Below are positions 28,244-35,503 of a stretch of 64,000 nucleotides of DNA, one piece after another; position 1 is the stretch's first letter; each line of letters opens with the position of its first letter. This DNA is from JAFGPL01 sp963781805 (GTDB lineage Bacteria > Bacteroidota > Bacteroidia > Bacteroidales > UBA10428). Under the pieces are notes generated by a model. It made no database searches. It was given only the letters and a program-made list of their open reading frames with translations, and was not told where the DNA came from. The DNA lies in the NCBI GenBank assembly GCA_963781805.1, contig CAWAHF010000004.1, forward strand, positions 3,596,001-3,660,000, read 5' to 3'. The translations under genes and the position numbers were made by a program.

Positions 28244-29509
28244 TCACGAATTCATTGATTTATCTGTATCTACCCATTTGTATAACTTATCCGAGCGTCT
28301 AATCGTCTCTTGAAGCGGAATAGAAAATCTTTGCCCTTGTGTTGTTTCTTCAACCGAAATTAAATCGACCCGAATTTCAGTAACGGTGGATTCAATAACT
28401 CCTGTAGATGGACCTGTAATAATTACATCATCACCTATCTTTAACCTCCCGGCTTCACACTGAAATTCTGCAACCTTCAGTTTACTAAAGTAATTCATTC
28501 CTTTGCCTATATATACCTTTCGTTTTGAAGCCTTTGAGCCATAAACTTCACTCCATTCGCCCAGTTTTTGTCTTAAATAGTAACCATCCCAGAATCCACG
28601 GTTAAAAACCCTTGTAAGTCTTTTGTTCCATTCAGTGATTTTTTCAGTATTATAAGTGCCGTCAAAAATCGAATTTATTGCTTCATTGTAACAAGAAACC
28701 ACAGTTTTAACATATTCAGGGGGCCTTGCTCTTCCTTCAATCTTAAATATGGTTACTCCGGCATCAATCATTTTATTTAAAAAATGAATGGTACATAAAT
28801 CTTTCGGAGACATAATGTATTCATTATCAATTTCCAATTCAAATCCTGTCTCCTTTTCTTTAACTAAATAGGCTCTTCTGCAGTCCTGAAAACAAGCTCC
28901 TCTGTTGGCAGAATAATTATGTTCATGAAGACTTAAATAACATTTTCCGGAAATAGACATACACAAAGCACCATGAGCAAACATTTCCAGTTTTACAAGA
29001 TTCCCGGAGGGACCATTAATATTATGTTCTGTTATGTTTTGGCTGATTGATTCAACCTGGGTAAGATTTAATTCCCTTGCCAAAACCATCACATCTGCAA
29101 AGTTTGCATAGAATTTTAACGCGTCTATATTACTGATATTTAGCTGTGTAGAAATATGAATTTCCATATCTTTTGATCTGGCATAGCTTATTACAGAATG
29201 ATCGGATGCAATAACAGCATTCACTCCACATTCTTTAGCTGCATCAACCAAATGTTTCATCTGCTCCAGTTCTTCATCGTAAAAAACAATGTTTAAAGTA
29301 AGGTATGTGTTTACATGATGTTTTTTACATATTTCAACAATCTTCTTCAGATCAGAAATAGTAAAATTTGCAGAAGATCTGGCTCTCATATTTAGCTTAT
29401 CAAGACCAAAATAAACGGAATTGGCTCCAGCCTGGATAGCTGCCATTAATGATTCATATGATCCAACCGGAGCCATTAAATCTATATTTTCTCGTTTAAT
29501 ATTTTGCAT
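28244..29509 (-). CDS. U32 family protein, TrhP/YegQ-like tRNA hydroxylation factor
   Basis: A 421-residue peptidase-U32-family protein. It opens with DLMAPVGSYESLMAAIQAGA and has the cysteine-containing core MFAHGALCMSISGKCYL, followed by CFQDCRRAY; conserved cysteines of this type bind an iron-sulfur cluster in U32 proteins. FKIEGRARPPEYV and the C-terminal beta domain complete it. Characterised members (TrhP/YegQ, RlhA) are RNA hydroxylation factors rather than proteases; length and motifs fit TrhP, which makes 5-hydroxyuridine at position 34 of tRNA. It is the third gene of a PfkB-SRPBCC-U32 unit. Confidence 0.85.
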   Translation of the reverse strand: MQNIKRENIDLMAPVGSYESLMAAIQAGANSVYFGLDKLNMRARSSANFTISDLKKIVEICKKHHVNTYLTLNIVFYDEELEQMKHLVDAAKECGVNAVIASDHSVISYARSKDMEIHISTQLNISNIDALKFYANFADVMVLARELNLTQVESISQNITEHNINGPSGNLVKLEMFAHGALCMSISGKCYLSLHEHNYSANRGACFQDCRRAYLVKEKETGFELEIDNEYIMSPKDLCTIHFLNKMIDAGVTIFKIEGRARPPEYVKTVVSCYNEAINSIFDGTYNTEKITEWNKRLTRVFNRGFWDGYYLRQKLGEWSEVYGSKASKRKVYIGKGMNYFSKLKVAEFQCEAGRLKIGDDVIITGPSTGVIESTVTEIRVDLISVEETTQGQRFSIPLQETIRRSDKLYKWVDTDKSMNS

Positions 29510-29562
29510 CTCTTAATTAAATAATCAGTTTAAATAATATAATTTATATTATTATTTAATAA

Positions 29563-29940
29563 TCATTTAAAGAATGTTTTTAATCCTTCAAAATATGAAT
29601 CGTTCCACCCATTTACTATATCTTCATATGCCTCCTCAGGGATATTTGTATGTGATAGTTGAATAATAGTGGAATTACCTTTCATCGTTAAAAATAGTGT
29701 AACAATTGATTTTACAGGTTGTTCTCCAAAATACCATTCCTGCACAATTTTTTTGTTTTCAATAAATTCAATATTTTCTCCACAAATATCTCCGTCCCAC
29801 ATTTCAAAGGGCGTACCTGGAACAGGATTCATAACTGCATGATATCCTGTCCATAGTTCAATGGTAAAAGGATTTGTTAAAGCCGAATATATTTCTTCAG
29901 GTGTTGCTTTCAACCGGTAATTTTGTTTGAAATTTCTCAT
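29563..29940 (-). CDS. SRPBCC (AHSA1-like) domain protein, 125 aa
   Basis: A small START/Bet v1-fold protein. The start QNYRLKATPEEIYSALTNP and the block VQEWYFGEQPVKSIVTL match the AHSA1 (Aha1-like) group; the C-terminus GWNDSYFEGLKTFF is the family's closing helix. These proteins bind hydrophobic ligands or partner proteins; no specific ligand can be inferred. It lies 11 nt after the PfkB gene and 53 nt before the U32 gene. Confidence 0.85.
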   Translation of the reverse strand: MRNFKQNYRLKATPEEIYSALTNPFTIELWTGYHAVMNPVPGTPFEMWDGDICGENIEFIENKKIVQEWYFGEQPVKSIVTLFLTMKGNSTIIQLSHTNIPEEAYEDIVNGWNDSYFEGLKTFFK

Positions 29941-29951
29941 CTCTTATGGTT

Positions 29952-30800
29952 TTAAATATATTTAAGCCATTTGCGTGTCCCCTCATATTTGCATGATTCG
30001 CTTGCGTATTTAGACGCTTTTACTAAAGATTTGGCAAAGTTATGTCCATTTAGAATATAATAACAGAATGCTCCATGAAAAATATCACCGGCTCCGAGTG
30101 TATCTTTAACTTCAACCTGATTGACAGGTATTTGATATTTTCTATTATTTTCCATAACCAGTATTGAATCTCCACCCCTTGTAATTGCAGCATTTGAAAT
30201 ACCAAATTCCTCCAAAAAATTAAATGATTGATCAACAGTATTGCATCCTGGAGGAAAGAAATTAGAGGAGCAGATAGCGAAATCAATATATTTAAGAACC
30301 TTCTCCATACCAGCTTTCCAGCTTCCACCATCTAAAACAACAGGCTTATGGCTTTCATGAGCTTTTCGAATAATGAATTCCGCCAGATTTAAATAATACC
30401 CGTCAAAAAGGCAAATGTCATATACATCTGTAAATATATCTGATTCAAAGAAATCATGTTGCCCTGGCCTATTTGTGATGACGGTTCTTTCTCCATTATC
30501 CAGACTTGTTACGATACCGGATATGACAGGTGAGACCTCCCGGTTTTCTGCAATATCAAATATGTCAACTCCAAGAGATTCAATTTCTTCTAAAAGAAAT
30601 TTATTGAAAACATTCTTTCCGATGTGGGTCAATAAGACGGAGCTCCCTCCCATATGAGAGAAACATACAGATGCATTTGTTGCAGGTCCTCCTGCACTTA
30701 ATAGTGTTTGTTGCGAAAAATTCTTTGTGTTAGGTGCAGGGTATTTGGGCATTAAAAACTGGATATCAAGCGTTGTGAGTCCAACAAATAATCCTTTCAT
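29952..30800 (-). CDS. PfkB-family carbohydrate kinase
   Basis: A 282-residue ribokinase-fold kinase. The N-terminal glycine pattern (LLSAGGPATNASVCFSHMGG) and the C-terminal catalytic motif DTLGAGDIFHGAF, with the aspartate base in GAGD, are both intact. Substrate unknown: it could be a sugar, nucleoside or sugar-phosphate kinase. It heads a unit with an SRPBCC and a U32 protein, which gives no clear hint of substrate. Confidence 0.88.
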   Translation of the reverse strand: MKGLFVGLTTLDIQFLMPKYPAPNTKNFSQQTLLSAGGPATNASVCFSHMGGSSVLLTHIGKNVFNKFLLEEIESLGVDIFDIAENREVSPVISGIVTSLDNGERTVITNRPGQHDFFESDIFTDVYDICLFDGYYLNLAEFIIRKAHESHKPVVLDGGSWKAGMEKVLKYIDFAICSSNFFPPGCNTVDQSFNFLEEFGISNAAITRGGDSILVMENNRKYQIPVNQVEVKDTLGAGDIFHGAFCYYILNGHNFAKSLVKASKYASESCKYEGTRKWLKYI

Positions 30801-30827
30801 TCAATAATATCATTTAATACGTTAAAA

Positions 30828-30835
30828 CAAAAATA
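30828..30835 (-). promoter_or_regulatory. Bacteroidota -7 element TATTTTTG (minus strand) for the PfkB unit
   Basis: An exact TAnnTTTG match on the minus strand, about 35 nt upstream of the PfkB start at 30800. The -33 box is not clear. Confidence 0.45.
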
Positions 30836-31072
30836 CAATTTAGTGTTCTTGTGAGTGAAATTATCATAAAAACAAATAAAAACTAAATCAATGCTTCTTT
30901 ATACAATAGATTATTTATCTCAAACATTTTTATGTTTTCTTCTTACAAAAATTTAAATAACCTGCAATTTATGATTCCAAATAAATTTTTTAATATGCTT
31001 ACAGAAATTAATCAGAATGATTCTGCAACTTAAGTATAGCCTATTTGACTTGAAACATATCTAAATTGAGTT

Positions 31073-31111
31073 GGTAAATGGCTGACTTTTTTGACAGTTT
31101 GTAAATATAGA
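31073..31111. repeat. IS left terminal inverted repeat
   Basis: Imperfect copy of the right end: shared blocks GGTA, TGG, GCTG, CTTTTTT, GACA, AAA and ATAGA occur in the same order with small gaps. This end lies beyond the 3' end of orfB. Confidence 0.7.
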
Positions 31112-31198
31112 AATCAATTTTGAATTTTGTATCTGTTGAACCGAAACGGAAGCAGGCTCTACTGAGGAGCAACCTGCCAGGGATAGGTTCTCCCGACG

Positions 31199-31255
31199 AA
31201 GTATCGTTTGATAGCGGGTTTCAGTTTTTGTGCCCGCTATTTTTTGATGATACTT
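31199..31255 (+). terminator. Nested hairpin in the non-coding left part of the IS
   Basis: Outer stem AAGTATC/GATACTT (7 bp) encloses inner stem ATAGCGGG/CCCGCTAT (8 bp), and the inner stem is followed by a T-run on the plus strand. Read from outside the element it would act as a terminator against transcription entering the IS on the plus strand. A second imperfect hairpin (GCAGG/CCTGC) lies just left, at about 31152-31178. Confidence 0.6.
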
Positions 31256-31280
31256 TTGAGGGTATATGCCTAAAAAAACC

Positions 31281-32075
31281 TTATGCCGCATACTCCACAG
31301 GTGTTTTATAGTTTAATGCCTGATGGGGCCGTTCTGTATTATAATCTTGAATCCATCTTAGAGTAATTCCTTCTGCTTGAGAAATACCATAGAATAGATT
31401 AGCATCTAGTACATCCTCACGAAATGTTTTATTAAATCTTTCCACAATTGCATTTTGTTGAGGCTTTCCTTTTTGAATCCTACTCCAGATTATCTCATTT
31501 TTCTCAAGCCATTTCTGGAATAATTTGGATCGAAACTCTGGCCCGTTATCCGTTCGAATTTTTTTAGGTTTTCCACTTATCTCGATCTTTTGTTCCAGGT
31601 ATTGAATTACTACTCTTGCTGGTATATTAAATCCGATTTTAATGCCTATACATTCACGATTAAAATGATCAACTATATTCAGGATACGTATCTTCCTTCC
31701 ATCAACCAACGCATCGCTCATGAAGTCCATCGCCCATTCTTCATTTCTTGAAAAAGGTATCTCAATAGGATTAACAGGTGTCTGTTTCATTCGTCGTTTA
31801 AGTTTTTTACTCAACGAAAAACCAGATTGCTCATAAACTCTTCTGATCTGACTAGGACCATATTCCGGGTATTTCTTTCGCACTAACGCAATAATTTTAT
31901 TACGCCCTTTACGACTATTCCCCATTATATCTATTATGGCAGATCTTATTTTTGCATCTTTTTCAGGCATTCTCTTCTTATAATAAGCTCTTGTTCGGGT
32001 GCAACTAATGATTTTACACGCCTGGGTATGACTTAATTTACGATATTGTTCCTTTAAATAAATTAAGCATTGCAC
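31281..32075 (-). CDS. IS3-family transposase OrfB (DDE catalytic part)
   Basis: A 264-residue integrase-core transposase. It carries an HTH_21-like segment (GRNKIIALVRKKYPEYGPSQ) and an rve core with the DDE residues in AMDFMSD, IRTDNGPEF and NAIVERFNKTFRED. It ends ERPHQALNYKTPVEYAA as in IS407-type OrfB. Its frame lies -1 relative to orfA and remains open upstream to the slippery site, so the working transposase is most likely the OrfAB fusion; the GTG at 32075 is only a formal start. Confidence 0.9.
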   Translation of the reverse strand: MQCLIYLKEQYRKLSHTQACKIISCTRTRAYYKKRMPEKDAKIRSAIIDIMGNSRKGRNKIIALVRKKYPEYGPSQIRRVYEQSGFSLSKKLKRRMKQTPVNPIEIPFSRNEEWAMDFMSDALVDGRKIRILNIVDHFNRECIGIKIGFNIPARVVIQYLEQKIEISGKPKKIRTDNGPEFRSKLFQKWLEKNEIIWSRIQKGKPQQNAIVERFNKTFREDVLDANLFYGISQAEGITLRWIQDYNTERPHQALNYKTPVEYAA

Positions 32076-32089
32076 CTTCTGACCAGGCG

Positions 32090-32356
32090 TTAAAACTTTT
32101 TTGTTACAATATCTTTAAGCGCTTCATTCTCAAGACTTAGATTTGCATACATCCGCTTTAAACGTGAATTTTCATATTCTAGCTCCTTTAAACGTTTTAA
32201 TTCGCTTACGGTCATTCCTGAGTATTTATTTTTCCAGTTGTAAAAGGTAGCATCACTTATACCGTGTTTACGACATATCTCTGATACCTTTTGTCCTTGT
32301 TCTTGCTCTTTTAGAATAGCTAAAATTTTTGTCTCACTGAATTTGATCTTTTTCAT
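32090..32356 (-). CDS. IS3-family transposase OrfA (helix-turn-helix)
   Basis: An 88-residue DNA-binding protein with HTH_Tnp_1 pattern (KFSETKILAILKEQEQG, EICRKHGISDATFYNWKNKY) followed by a leucine-zipper-like helix (LKELEYENSRLKRMYANL). It ends ALKDIVTKKF, with the frameshift heptamer directly before the stop. The sequence type matches the IS407/IS51 subgroups of IS3. Confidence 0.9.
   Translation of the reverse strand: MKKIKFSETKILAILKEQEQGQKVSEICRKHGISDATFYNWKNKYSGMTVSELKRLKELEYENSRLKRMYANLSLENEALKDIVTKKF
32097..32103 (-). promoter_or_regulatory. -1 ribosomal frameshift heptamer A_AAA_AAG
   Basis: In the orfA frame the codons read ACA AAA AAG TTT TAA, giving the classic slippery heptamer just before the stop. 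A -1 slip continues into the orfB frame through VLTPGQKVQC and then OrfB without a stop. Confidence 0.8.
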
Positions 32357-32387
32357 ACGCTACTTTTTAATTGTTAAAGTTAAAAAC

Positions 32388-32425
32388 TCTATTTTTAACT
32401 TGTCTTAAAAAAGCAGCCCAGTACC
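32388..32425. repeat. IS right terminal inverted repeat
   Basis: Upstream of orfA; the reverse complement aligns with the left end (see left repeat). Followed directly by the AGTT target duplication. Confidence 0.7.
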
Positions 32426-32557
32426 AGTTAACCGGAAAGCGCAAAATATTTCTTTCATTGTGGGTCAAATTATCTTTTTCTTATTTTGAAGGTTACTGTG
32501 AAACAAATATATTTATTAACTATTTTAGCGATGTGAGATAAATAATATCATTTTTGC

Positions 32558-33532
32558 ATGGCAGGACTTAATCATATTAAATTACCGGTAGCACCTGAAC
32601 TTAAGGAATTTGAAAATCAATTTAAAGACATTGTAAAAAGTGATATTAAATTATTAAATATTATTATCAATTATGTCCTTAAAACAAAAGGAAAGCAACT
32701 ACGTCCCTTGTTTGTGTTTTTATCGGCCAAAATTCATGGAAATATTTCCCAATCAACATACATAGCGGCATCACTGATAGAATTGTTGCACACGGCATCA
32801 TTAATTCATGATGATGTTGTTGATGAATCATATGAACGCAGAGGTTTCTTTTCCATTAATGCATTATGGAAATCTAAGGTTTCCGTGCTATTTGGTGATT
32901 TTTTGCTGTCAAAAGGATTATTGCTTTCCGTTGATAATAACGAATTTGAGTTATTGAGAATTGTATCAAATGCTGTTAGAGAAATGAGTGAAGGTGAATT
33001 AATGCAAATATACAAATCAAGAAAACTCAATATTACAGAATCAGAATACATCGAAATAATCAGAAAAAAAACAGCAGCCCTTATTGCAGCATGTTGTGCA
33101 TGTGGCGCAAAGTCAATCGGTTCTGATGAGGAAGTGGTTAATAAAATGTGGAAATTTGGTGAACTGTTAGGCATTGCCTTTCAAATTAAAGATGATTTGC
33201 TCGATTATGAGACCAAAGGATTGACAGGTAAACCTTCAGGGAATGACATTAAAGAGAAAAAACTTACCTTGCCCCTAATTCATAGTCTAAGCGTCAGTAA
33301 CAACTCTTTGAGCAATAAAATAATAAGGATAATTGATAAAAAACACAAGTCTACTCAAAAAATAAATGATGTTATAGAATTTGTAAAAGACAGTGGAGGA
33401 ATAAGTTACGCCGAAGAAGTTATGAAAAAGTATAAAAAAGAAGCACTTGAAATTCTTTCAATATATCCGGAAACACCTGCTCTTCAATCAATTAGAGACC
33501 TTGCTGATTTTGTTGTAAATAGATCTAAGTAG
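32558..33532 (+). CDS. Polyprenyl (octaprenyl-type) diphosphate synthase
   Basis: A 324-residue trans-prenyltransferase that extends allylic diphosphates with IPP to make the side chain of quinones. The two aspartate-rich motifs are present: HDDVVDE (DDxxD at 85-89) and IKDDLLDYE near 209-217, plus GKQLRP near the start of the fold. Length and motifs fit the long-chain class (octaprenyl/heptaprenyl) rather than FPP synthase. The IS right end lies 132 bp upstream, so the promoter may be close to, or partly provided by, the insertion junction. Confidence 0.9.
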   Translation: MAGLNHIKLPVAPELKEFENQFKDIVKSDIKLLNIIINYVLKTKGKQLRPLFVFLSAKIHGNISQSTYIAASLIELLHTASLIHDDVVDESYERRGFFSINALWKSKVSVLFGDFLLSKGLLLSVDNNEFELLRIVSNAVREMSEGELMQIYKSRKLNITESEYIEIIRKKTAALIAACCACGAKSIGSDEEVVNKMWKFGELLGIAFQIKDDLLDYETKGLTGKPSGNDIKEKKLTLPLIHSLSVSNNSLSNKIIRIIDKKHKSTQKINDVIEFVKDSGGISYAEEVMKKYKKEALEILSIYPETPALQSIRDLADFVVNRSK

Positions 33533-33601
33533 AAATATTTATAATATAAACATCTGTATATCAGTATTTTAAATATTTTTACCCGCAAATTAATTCTTAT
33601 T

Positions 33602-35404
33602 TTATTTTGTATTCTGAAAATAATCTTTTATTAGTTGAGCTTTTCTTTTATCTAAAATTCGTTCCAGATCGTTTATGTCTGCCTGTTCTATATTTGAATA
33701 CTCTCCAAAATAATTAAATAATTTCTCAATTGTATTTTTTCCTATACCTGGAATTTCTTCAAGGTTCAATTTTAGGGTTGCCTTTGTCCTTTTTAACCTG
33801 TGAAATGTAATTCCAAATCTATGTGCCTCATTTCGTATTTTTTGAATCAGTTTTAAACTTGACGAATTTTTATCAATATACAATGGGATAGGGTCATTTG
33901 GAAAAAATATTTTTTCCAATTTTTTAGCAATACCAATTATGGCAATTTTATTCTTTATTTCAAGTTTTTCAAGGCTTTTTACAGCCATGTTTAGTTGTCC
34001 TTTTCCGCCATCAATTATTATTAGTTGGGGTAAAGAGTTTTTTTCTTCCAATAATCGTTTATATCTTCGAAAAATAATTTCCTCCATTGAAGCAAAATCA
34101 TTTGCACCTTCAACAGTCTTGATATTAAAATGTCGGTATTCATTCCTTTTAGCTAGCCCATTTTTAAATACTACACAAGAAGCAACAGGAAACTTTCCTT
34201 GAATATTTGAATTATCAAAACATTCGATATGTGTAGGAAGATCTTTTAATCTAAGATCACTCTGTAGTTTTCTTAAAATACTGTTCTCCTTTTTTTTCTC
34301 AACAATATTGTCATTCTTCTTTAGCTTTTCAATTCTATAAAAATTTGCATTTCTAACAGATAAATCCAGAAGCTTCTTCTTATCTCCCTGCTGAGGCACA
34401 AGAAACTTTACTCCGTCAAATTCAACATTAAGTTTAAGAGGCAAAATTATTTCTGAAGCACTGCTTTTAAATCTTTCTCTAATATTTGTTATAGCATATA
34501 ATAATATTTCGTTCTGACTTTCGTCTAGTCTTCTTACTATTTCGATATTATGAGAATGAATTATTGCACCATTCACAACCTTTATATAATTAATAAATAC
34601 AGATCTTTTTTCATCTATTAAAGAAAATACATCCGCATCAACAATTTTTGGATTAACGACGGTAGATTTTATTTGAAACTTTTCGAGCGAATCAATTTTA
34701 TTTTTGATTAGATTAGCTTCTTCAAATTTTAATTCATTTGAAAATTGTTCCATCATCTTTTTCAGATGAGAAATTACTAAACTCAAATTTCCCTTTAGAA
34801 TATCTCGTATCTGATGAATTGATTCATTATAACTCTGTTCATCTTGTAGATTTTCACACGGACCATTACAATTACCTATATGGTATTCTAAACAAATTTT
34901 AAATTTATTTTCGTCAATATTCTTTTTTGAAAGAAGGTAATTACATGTTCTTAATTTATATAATTGCCTAATTAATTCGAGTAATGATTTAACCGTTTGT
35001 GCTGAGGTATAAGGCCCAAAATATTCTGAACCATCTTTTAATAAATTTCTTGTTGAAAATACTCTTGGAAATCGTTCGTTTTTAATACAAATCCATGGGA
35101 AGGTTTTATCATCCTTTAATAGAACATTGTACTTGGGTTGATATTTTTTTATTAGATTGTTCTCTAGCAATAATGCTTCCGATTCATTTTCTACAACAAA
35201 ATGATTGATTTTTGAAATTTGCTTTACAAGAACTTTTATTTTGTTTGACTTATTTTTTTGAATTTGAAAATAAGATGAAACTCTTTTTTTTAAATTTTTA
35301 GCTTTTCCAATATATAAGATTTTTCCTTCGTTACCATGAAATTGATATATGCCAGGCAATTCCGGTAATAAAGATGATAAGTATTTCAATTCATCTTGTC
35401 TCAT
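33602..35404 (-). CDS. uvrC: Excinuclease ABC subunit C
   Basis: A 600-residue UvrC, the dual-incision nuclease of nucleotide excision repair. The GIY-YIG domain opens the protein (LPGIYQFHGNEGKILYIGKA), a cysteine-bearing segment follows (CLEYHIGNCNGPCE), then the UvrB-binding helix pair around 205-235, the RNase H-like domain with IECFDNSNIQG and LIIIDGGKGQL, and a C-terminal helix-hairpin-helix (EIPGIGKNTIEKL). ATG 35404 is preferred over an in-frame TTG at 35422. It follows mnmG with two parS-like sites in between. Confidence 0.96.
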   Translation of the reverse strand: MRQDELKYLSSLLPELPGIYQFHGNEGKILYIGKAKNLKKRVSSYFQIQKNKSNKIKVLVKQISKINHFVVENESEALLLENNLIKKYQPKYNVLLKDDKTFPWICIKNERFPRVFSTRNLLKDGSEYFGPYTSAQTVKSLLELIRQLYKLRTCNYLLSKKNIDENKFKICLEYHIGNCNGPCENLQDEQSYNESIHQIRDILKGNLSLVISHLKKMMEQFSNELKFEEANLIKNKIDSLEKFQIKSTVVNPKIVDADVFSLIDEKRSVFINYIKVVNGAIIHSHNIEIVRRLDESQNEILLYAITNIRERFKSSASEIILPLKLNVEFDGVKFLVPQQGDKKKLLDLSVRNANFYRIEKLKKNDNIVEKKKENSILRKLQSDLRLKDLPTHIECFDNSNIQGKFPVASCVVFKNGLAKRNEYRHFNIKTVEGANDFASMEEIIFRRYKRLLEEKNSLPQLIIIDGGKGQLNMAVKSLEKLEIKNKIAIIGIAKKLEKIFFPNDPIPLYIDKNSSSLKLIQKIRNEAHRFGITFHRLKRTKATLKLNLEEIPGIGKNTIEKLFNYFGEYSNIEQADINDLERILDKRKAQLIKDYFQNTK

Positions 35405-35448
35405 TATTAACACGACTGGCAATATTGGTTAATATTAGTACATTTTAT

Positions 35449-35464
35449 TGTTCCACGTGGAACA
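35449..35464. other. parS-like ParB binding site 1
   Basis: The 16-mer TGTTCCACGTGGAACA is a perfect palindrome, extended to 20 bp by flanking AT/AT (35447-35466). It differs at one base from the Bacillus subtilis parS TGTTCCACGTGAAACA. Confidence 0.85.
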
Positions 35465-35487
35465 ATTATGTTAATATTGTTAATAAC

Positions 35488-35503
35488 TGTTCCACGTGGA
35501 ACT
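35488..35503. other. parS-like ParB binding site 2
   Basis: TGTTCCACGTGGAACT; the central 14 bp (35489-35502) are a perfect palindrome identical to site 1. It overlaps the stop codon of mnmG. The two centres are 39 bp apart. Confidence 0.8.

Larger units (their letters stand above)
31073..32425 (-). mobile_element. Complete IS3-family insertion sequence, IS407-like, 1353 bp
   Basis: Two minus-strand transposase frames (orfA, orfB) are framed by imperfect inverted repeats: the left end starts GGTAAATGGCTGACTTTTTT and the right end, reverse-complemented, starts GGTACTGGGCTGCTTTTTT. A 4-bp direct repeat AGTT flanks it at 31069-31072 and 32426-32429, as expected for the IS407 subgroup. The exact ends are inferred from repeats and duplication and could shift by a few bases. 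It sits between the PfkB promoter and a polyprenyl synthase gene and interrupts no recognisable ORF. Confidence 0.85.

Noticed and set aside
31061..31311. Overlapping small ORFs on both strands at the left end of the IS
   Set aside because: They cross the inverted repeat and hairpins of the element and look like chance frames in its non-coding part.
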